Source: Verrucomicrobiota bacterium (GTDB lineage Bacteria > Verrucomicrobiota > Verrucomicrobiia > Limisphaerales > UBA11320). From it: a DNA stretch of 9,441 nucleotides. The translations under genes and the position numbers were made by a program. The notes beneath the pieces were generated by a model. It did not search any database. It worked only from the letters and a program-made list of their open reading frames with translations, and was not told the origin of the DNA. Shown piece by piece: positions 6,183 to 9,441 of this stretch (position 1 is its first letter; each line of letters starts with the position of its first letter). The stretch lies in the NCBI GenBank assembly GCA_016871475.1, contig VHDG01000101.1:1-9441 (forward strand). Reading direction: 5' to 3'.

Positions 6183-7211
6183 ATGAGCGACTCTTACGCA
6201 CAGATCTGTCAGGAACTGACCGGACGGCCACGACACTGGCTCGTCACGGGCGCAGCGGGCTTCATCGGGTCCCACCTCTGCGAACAGCTCTTAAAACTGG
6301 GCCAGACCGTCACCGGCTTCGATAACCTCTCCACCGGGTTTCGGAAGAACCTGGATGAGGTCCAGGCAATTGTCGGCTCGAAGGCTTGGAGCCGGTTTCG
6401 ATTCATCGAAGGCGACATCGCCGACCCCGACAATTGTCGAAACGCCCTGCAAGGGGTTCGCCATGTTCTTCATCAAGCGGCTCTGGGCTCGGTGCCGCGC
6501 TCCATCGAGGATCCGATCGGCTGCCACGCGGCGAATGTGACGGGCTTCCTTCACGTTCTGGCGGCGGCGCGCGAAGCCCGGGTCGAAAGCCTGGTCTATG
6601 CCTCAAGCAGCGCCGTTTACGGGGATCACCCCGCGCTGCCAAAGCTGGAGGATCAAATCGGAGAACCGCTGTCGCCCTATGGGGCGAGCAAGTTCATGGA
6701 CGAGATCTACGCGGGTGTCTTCGCCCGCTGCTATGGAATGCAACTGACCGGGCTGCGCTACTTCAACGTCTTCGGCCCTCGTCAAAATCCTGAGGGGGCT
6801 TACGCAGCGGTCATTCCAAAATGGATTTCCTCGCTGCTTGCCAACAAGCCCATGCTGATCAATGGGGACGGCGAGACGAGTCGTGACTTCTGTTACATCG
6901 CAAATGTTGTCCAGGCCAACCTGCTCGCCGCAGTGAAGAGTCCGGAACAGCCGGCCCACAGGGTGTTCAACGTCGCACTGAATGAACGCACAACCCTGAA
7001 TGAGCTGATCCAACTGCTCAAAGACCGGCTTGTAAAATCGCATCCGTCGGTCAAGGGGATTGAACCTAAACGGGGTCCCTTTCGGGCTGGAGACGTTCGC
7101 CACTCCCAGGCGGACATCAGCCGGATCAAGGAGGCTCTGGGCTACAAGCCTACCCACGATATCGCTGCCGGGCTGGACGAGGCTCTCGACTGGTATGTTC
7201 GAAATGCGTGA
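6183..7211 (+). CDS. wbpP: UDP-GlcNAc/GlcNAcA 4-epimerase, WbpP/TviC type
   Basis: This intact 342-residue extended short-chain dehydrogenase/reductase inverts C4 of UDP-N-acetylhexosamines or their uronic acids. TGAAGFIGS (22-30) binds NAD. HQAALGSVPRS (97-107), the SSS of YASSSAVYGDHP (141-143) and YGASK with Tyr166 and Lys170 form the catalytic set. LRYFNVFGPRQNPEGAYAAV and GDGETSRDFCYI are strongly like Pseudomonas WbpP. A Ser in GDVRHSQADIS (308) matches the position that leaves room for the N-acetyl group in that subgroup. The extra N-terminal helix before the Rossmann fold is also typical of it. It follows the dehydrogenase by 133 bp. As in the Vi-antigen TviB-TviC pair, the two would convert UDP-GlcNAc to UDP-GalNAcA. 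No strong Shine-Dalgarno precedes ATG 6183. Confidence 0.92.
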   Translation: MSDSYAQICQELTGRPRHWLVTGAAGFIGSHLCEQLLKLGQTVTGFDNLSTGFRKNLDEVQAIVGSKAWSRFRFIEGDIADPDNCRNALQGVRHVLHQAALGSVPRSIEDPIGCHAANVTGFLHVLAAAREARVESLVYASSSAVYGDHPALPKLEDQIGEPLSPYGASKFMDEIYAGVFARCYGMQLTGLRYFNVFGPRQNPEGAYAAVIPKWISSLLANKPMLINGDGETSRDFCYIANVVQANLLAAVKSPEQPAHRVFNVALNERTTLNELIQLLKDRLVKSHPSVKGIEPKRGPFRAGDVRHSQADISRIKEALGYKPTHDIAAGLDEALDWYVRNA

Positions 7212-7243
7212 GCAGTAGCCCTGAAAGCCGGAACTGATCGTCC

Positions 7244-7507
7244 TCAGGCAGCGGCGCATTCCAGCGACGAAACGGGGGACAGCTTGGAGATCTGTTTTTC
7301 GATCACGCTCCGTCGGATTTCAAGGTGGCGGATCATCGCATCGGCCCGGGCGATCGCTTCGTTGACCGCAGAGAACTCGGTGACTCCCCAGAACAGATCG
7401 GCCAATGGAGCCTCGATCAGCTCATCGAGGTTTGGTGCGTAGATGGATCGGGTAGTGGGGGCAGAGTCAGCGAGCCAACGTCCTTCGGGGCAGCAGTGGG
7501 CAGTCAT
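7244..7507 (-). CDS. small hypothetical protein (87 residues)
   Basis: I do not recognise this protein. It has a short Cys/Pro-rich start, then APNLDELIEAPLADLFWGV. A predicted long amphipathic helix follows from about 43 to 76 (TEFSAVNEAIARADAMIR onward), ending in KQISKL and an Ala-rich tail. It has no signal peptide and no membrane segment. The ATG at 7507 is preceded by a weak GAAAGA at about 10 bases. It lies 117 bp downstream of the beta-propeller gene on the same strand and ends 32 bp from the epimerase stop, converging on it. The helix-rich composition argues that the frame is used. A longer antisense frame across the same bases has no family resemblance. Confidence 0.5.
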   Translation of the reverse strand: MTAHCCPEGRWLADSAPTTRSIYAPNLDELIEAPLADLFWGVTEFSAVNEAIARADAMIRHLEIRRSVIEKQISKLSPVSSLECAAA

Positions 7508-7624
7508 AGGATGGTCTTTCTATGTTGCGGCCTGCCTGCGGCCCGGACTTTTCTCCGCCCGGTTGGAACCGAAGGCCTCTCAGCCGCCTATACCCAACAC
7601 TACGGCCCCAGCCCGCCCGTTCTT

Positions 7625-8824
7625 TCACTTCAACTTCCACAATTTCGCATCGCTCCTGACGTAGACCCCATCCTCCGCCAGCGAAGGGGTGCCAAGGACG
7701 GTTTCCTTGAGGTCGAGTTCGGACATCACCTCGCCTTCGGGCTTGCTCAGGTCGATCAGCTGCACGACGCCCTTCTCGCTGACTGCCAACATCTTGTTGC
7801 CCACCGCCACCGGGGTCGAACTGAACGGCCCCTTTAACCGCAGCTGCCAGAGCCGCTTTCCTGTAGCCAGTTCACCAGCGCTCAAGACTCCTCCGTCATT
7901 GAGGGCAAAAACTTTTCCATCAGCGATAACCGGGCTCGCAGTCCCGGGGCGCAGCTGCCCCGATCGCCAGATCTGCTCCACAGGCTGACCTTCGGCGCCG
8001 GGCTTAAACGCCGTCAGGCCGTGCGACGGCGCATAGATGATCCCCTCATGATGGGCGCTTGAGGCAACGGTGGATGCGCCCTCTGAGTAGTCCCAAATCG
8101 TTTTGCCGGTGCGAGGGGCGACGGCAAGGACACCTTTGCCCGACTGGAGGCAGAACGCCTTCGATCCATCGCTCCGCGAGGCGATGGTGGGGGAACACCA
8201 ATTGGCCATCTTGGGCCGCTCAAGCTTCCAAAGGTTTTCTCCCGACCGGGTGTCGATACCCAGGGCGAGCGATTCGCTGTCGTTCTCGATTTGGGCGAGA
8301 ACCACGCCATCGGTCGTTACCAGGGATGAGGACATTCCCAGGCTGTTGCTGGCGTTTGGGTGATCGAGACCCAAACCACGAAACCAGATCAGATTGCCAT
8401 CGAGATCCAGGCAAACGAGGTCGTTGGAGGAATAGAGAGCATAAACGAACTGACCATCGGACGTTGGGGTGGGAGCAGCGACACTGGTTTTCTCGTGGCT
8501 CATGGTTCGACCGGTGGCCAGGAAGGTACGCTCCCAGATCTTCGAGCCATCAACGGTGGAGAAACAAATCACGTGCAACCGCTCCTGCTTTCCGCCGCTG
8601 GAGGCGGTCAGGAATGCCCGCTGGCCGACGATCACGGGGCTGGATAGCCCTCTTCCTGGCAGTGGAGTTTCCCAGGCAACACTCTCGGGTCCGGAGAGTT
8701 TCTCAGGCAACCGGGCCCCATCCTGGGTGCCGTTGAACCGAGGGCCCCGCCAGTTTGTCCAGCTGGCTTGGGTATCGGCGGAAACCAATAACACGCCGAG
8801 GAACAGAAGATGCAGTGATTTCAT
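7625..8824 (-). CDS. secreted PQQ-like beta-propeller repeat protein
   Basis: The protein has 399 residues. Residues 1-20 (MKSLHLLFLGVLLVSADTQA) are a signal peptide, so the product is exported. SWTNWRGPRFNG at 21-32 matches the WPQWRGP opening common in Planctomycetota and Verrucomicrobiota members. Beta-propeller blades follow with docking motifs DGSKIW (92-97), DGNLIW (142-147), SGENLW (194-199), TGKTIW (239-244) and TGKRLW (321-326). The fold is that of PQQ dehydrogenases and BamB. I see no dehydrogenase cofactor or metal-site signature, so an enzyme role is not supported; binding or scaffolding is more likely. I chose ATG 8824 because it begins the signal peptide; the frame is open 44 codons further upstream but would overlap the previous gene. 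It follows that gene by 26 bp, so co-transcription is likely. Confidence 0.9.
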   Translation of the reverse strand: MKSLHLLFLGVLLVSADTQASWTNWRGPRFNGTQDGARLPEKLSGPESVAWETPLPGRGLSSPVIVGQRAFLTASSGGKQERLHVICFSTVDGSKIWERTFLATGRTMSHEKTSVAAPTPTSDGQFVYALYSSNDLVCLDLDGNLIWFRGLGLDHPNASNSLGMSSSLVTTDGVVLAQIENDSESLALGIDTRSGENLWKLERPKMANWCSPTIASRSDGSKAFCLQSGKGVLAVAPRTGKTIWDYSEGASTVASSAHHEGIIYAPSHGLTAFKPGAEGQPVEQIWRSGQLRPGTASPVIADGKVFALNDGGVLSAGELATGKRLWQLRLKGPFSSTPVAVGNKMLAVSEKGVVQLIDLSKPEGEVMSELDLKETVLGTPSLAEDGVYVRSDAKLWKLK

Positions 8825-8850
8825 ATGGCGAGAGGGATGCGATTCAGAGT

Positions 8851-9441
8851 TCAACGGCTGGCAGTCGTGGGTTGAGGGACCCCGACTCTGAGGGGCGAGA
8901 TGGGGGTTCCCAGGGCATCGGTCACACGGAGCTGAAACTCCCATTCCTCCGTCCATCGTTCCTTCTGCTCATTCTGACCGAGCTTGATGAGCAAGGTGTT
9001 CTTCCCGGCCACGAGCTCGCAAGGCATGCGATACTGATCGATCTCGGCCCCTCGATGATACTCATCGCGTCCAAACAGCAGCTTCCCATTCAGCCACACT
9101 TTCCACGCGTTCTTGCATCCAAGCCTGATCTCGGCTGACACAGGCCGGGCTGAATGCAGCTCTGTGTAGCAGTAGGACATCGCTTCCTTCAGCTTCCCCA
9201 GCGGCAAATTGGCGTCCACTTTTCCGTACTCGTCCTTGCTGGAGAGATCCATCCATCGAACCTTGCCTTCCTTGCCATCGTATTCCGCGCTCAGGTTGAT
9301 CTCCTTCTCGGGAGGAAACACCTGATCGAACCCGGCTCGTTGGGAATTATCAAACGGGCCGATGATCTTCCAATCCCTGACCCACCCAAAGACCTTTTGC
9401 AGATCAGCCTTGTAGCCCAGATCCTTTAATCGCGATGCCGC
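8851..9441 (-). CDS. C-terminal part of a large protein with a galactose-binding-like domain (partial)
   Basis: The frame is open from the right edge to the TGA at 8853-8851 and gives the last 196 residues. It begins in a helical stretch, AASRLKDLGYKADLQ. Then come VRDWKIIGPFDNSQRAGFD (21-39) and PPEKEINLSAEY (43-54), a CYTELHSA strand (91-98), VWLNGKLLFGRDE (115-127) and NTLLIKLGQN (148-157). The order WxIIGPFDN, PPEKEI, then VWLNG, then N-x-LLIK is characteristic of a jelly-roll, galactose-binding-like domain near the C-terminus of large exported proteins. In Planctomycetota and Verrucomicrobiota these often follow HEAT-like or cytochrome-type domains. The helical start hints at a preceding helical repeat region, but that part is outside the window. 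The GTG at 9321 is not a credible start because homology continues upstream. The neighbouring secreted propeller suggests an extracytoplasmic role. Confidence 0.75.
   Translation of the reverse strand, partial: AASRLKDLGYKADLQKVFGWVRDWKIIGPFDNSQRAGFDQVFPPEKEINLSAEYDGKEGKVRWMDLSSKDEYGKVDANLPLGKLKEAMSYCYTELHSARPVSAEIRLGCKNAWKVWLNGKLLFGRDEYHRGAEIDQYRMPCELVAGKNTLLIKLGQNEQKERWTEEWEFQLRVTDALGTPISPLRVGVPQPTTASR

Noticed and set aside
8059..8736. 225-residue plus-strand frame
   Set aside because: It is Arg/Trp-rich translation antisense to the propeller repeats, with no domain.

Overview
The window looks like chromosomal DNA of a moderately GC-rich bacterium, most likely of the PVC group and probably Verrucomicrobiota. 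Three things point there: a tyrosine recombinase of the type common in Verrucomicrobiota (NALR box, GNSP...NYREL C-terminus); a secreted PQQ-like beta-propeller with the N-terminal WTNWRGP signature; and a C-terminal galactose-binding-like domain opening with DWKIIGPFDN, seen mostly in Planctomycetota and Verrucomicrobiota. This placement is inferred from family knowledge, not from a search.

Left part (1-2530): surface-polysaccharide genes. On the plus strand there is the possible tail of an upstream gene, a formyltransferase-family gene broken by one frameshift, and an intact NodB-type polysaccharide deacetylase. The three are chained by two ATGA stop/start overlaps. Facing them on the minus strand is the C-terminal half of a GT9 (heptosyltransferase-like) glycosyltransferase with two frameshifts and no N-terminal half.

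Middle (about 2520-4427): mobile-element scar beside tmRNA. The GT9 remnant stops at about 2525, where the 3' part of an excisionase-like HTH gene begins on the other strand. A nearly full-length tyrosine recombinase follows (4011-2731, minus), broken by two frameshifts. Its start lies 63 bp from the 3' end of a complete tmRNA gene (ssrA, 4427-4075, minus), a classic island attachment site. Just upstream of the tmRNA 5' end is a perfect (GGGTT)n G-quadruplex motif.

Right part (4428-9441): apparently intact genes. A WbpA-type nucleotide-sugar dehydrogenase and a WbpP/TviC-type 4-epimerase run together on the plus strand and would make UDP-GlcNAcA and UDP-GalNAcA for surface polysaccharide. Converging on them from the minus strand are the end of a large secreted-type protein (cut by the window), a secreted PQQ-like beta-propeller, and a small hypothetical protein.

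All five frameshifts fall between about 560 and 3940, and none is seen in the main genes to the right. Four of the five fit single-base losses. They are either decay of an acquired segment or local assembly errors. I see no CRISPR array, toxin-antitoxin pair or clearly new defence system. The most unusual features are the G-quadruplex next to ssrA and the double-truncation junction near 2525.
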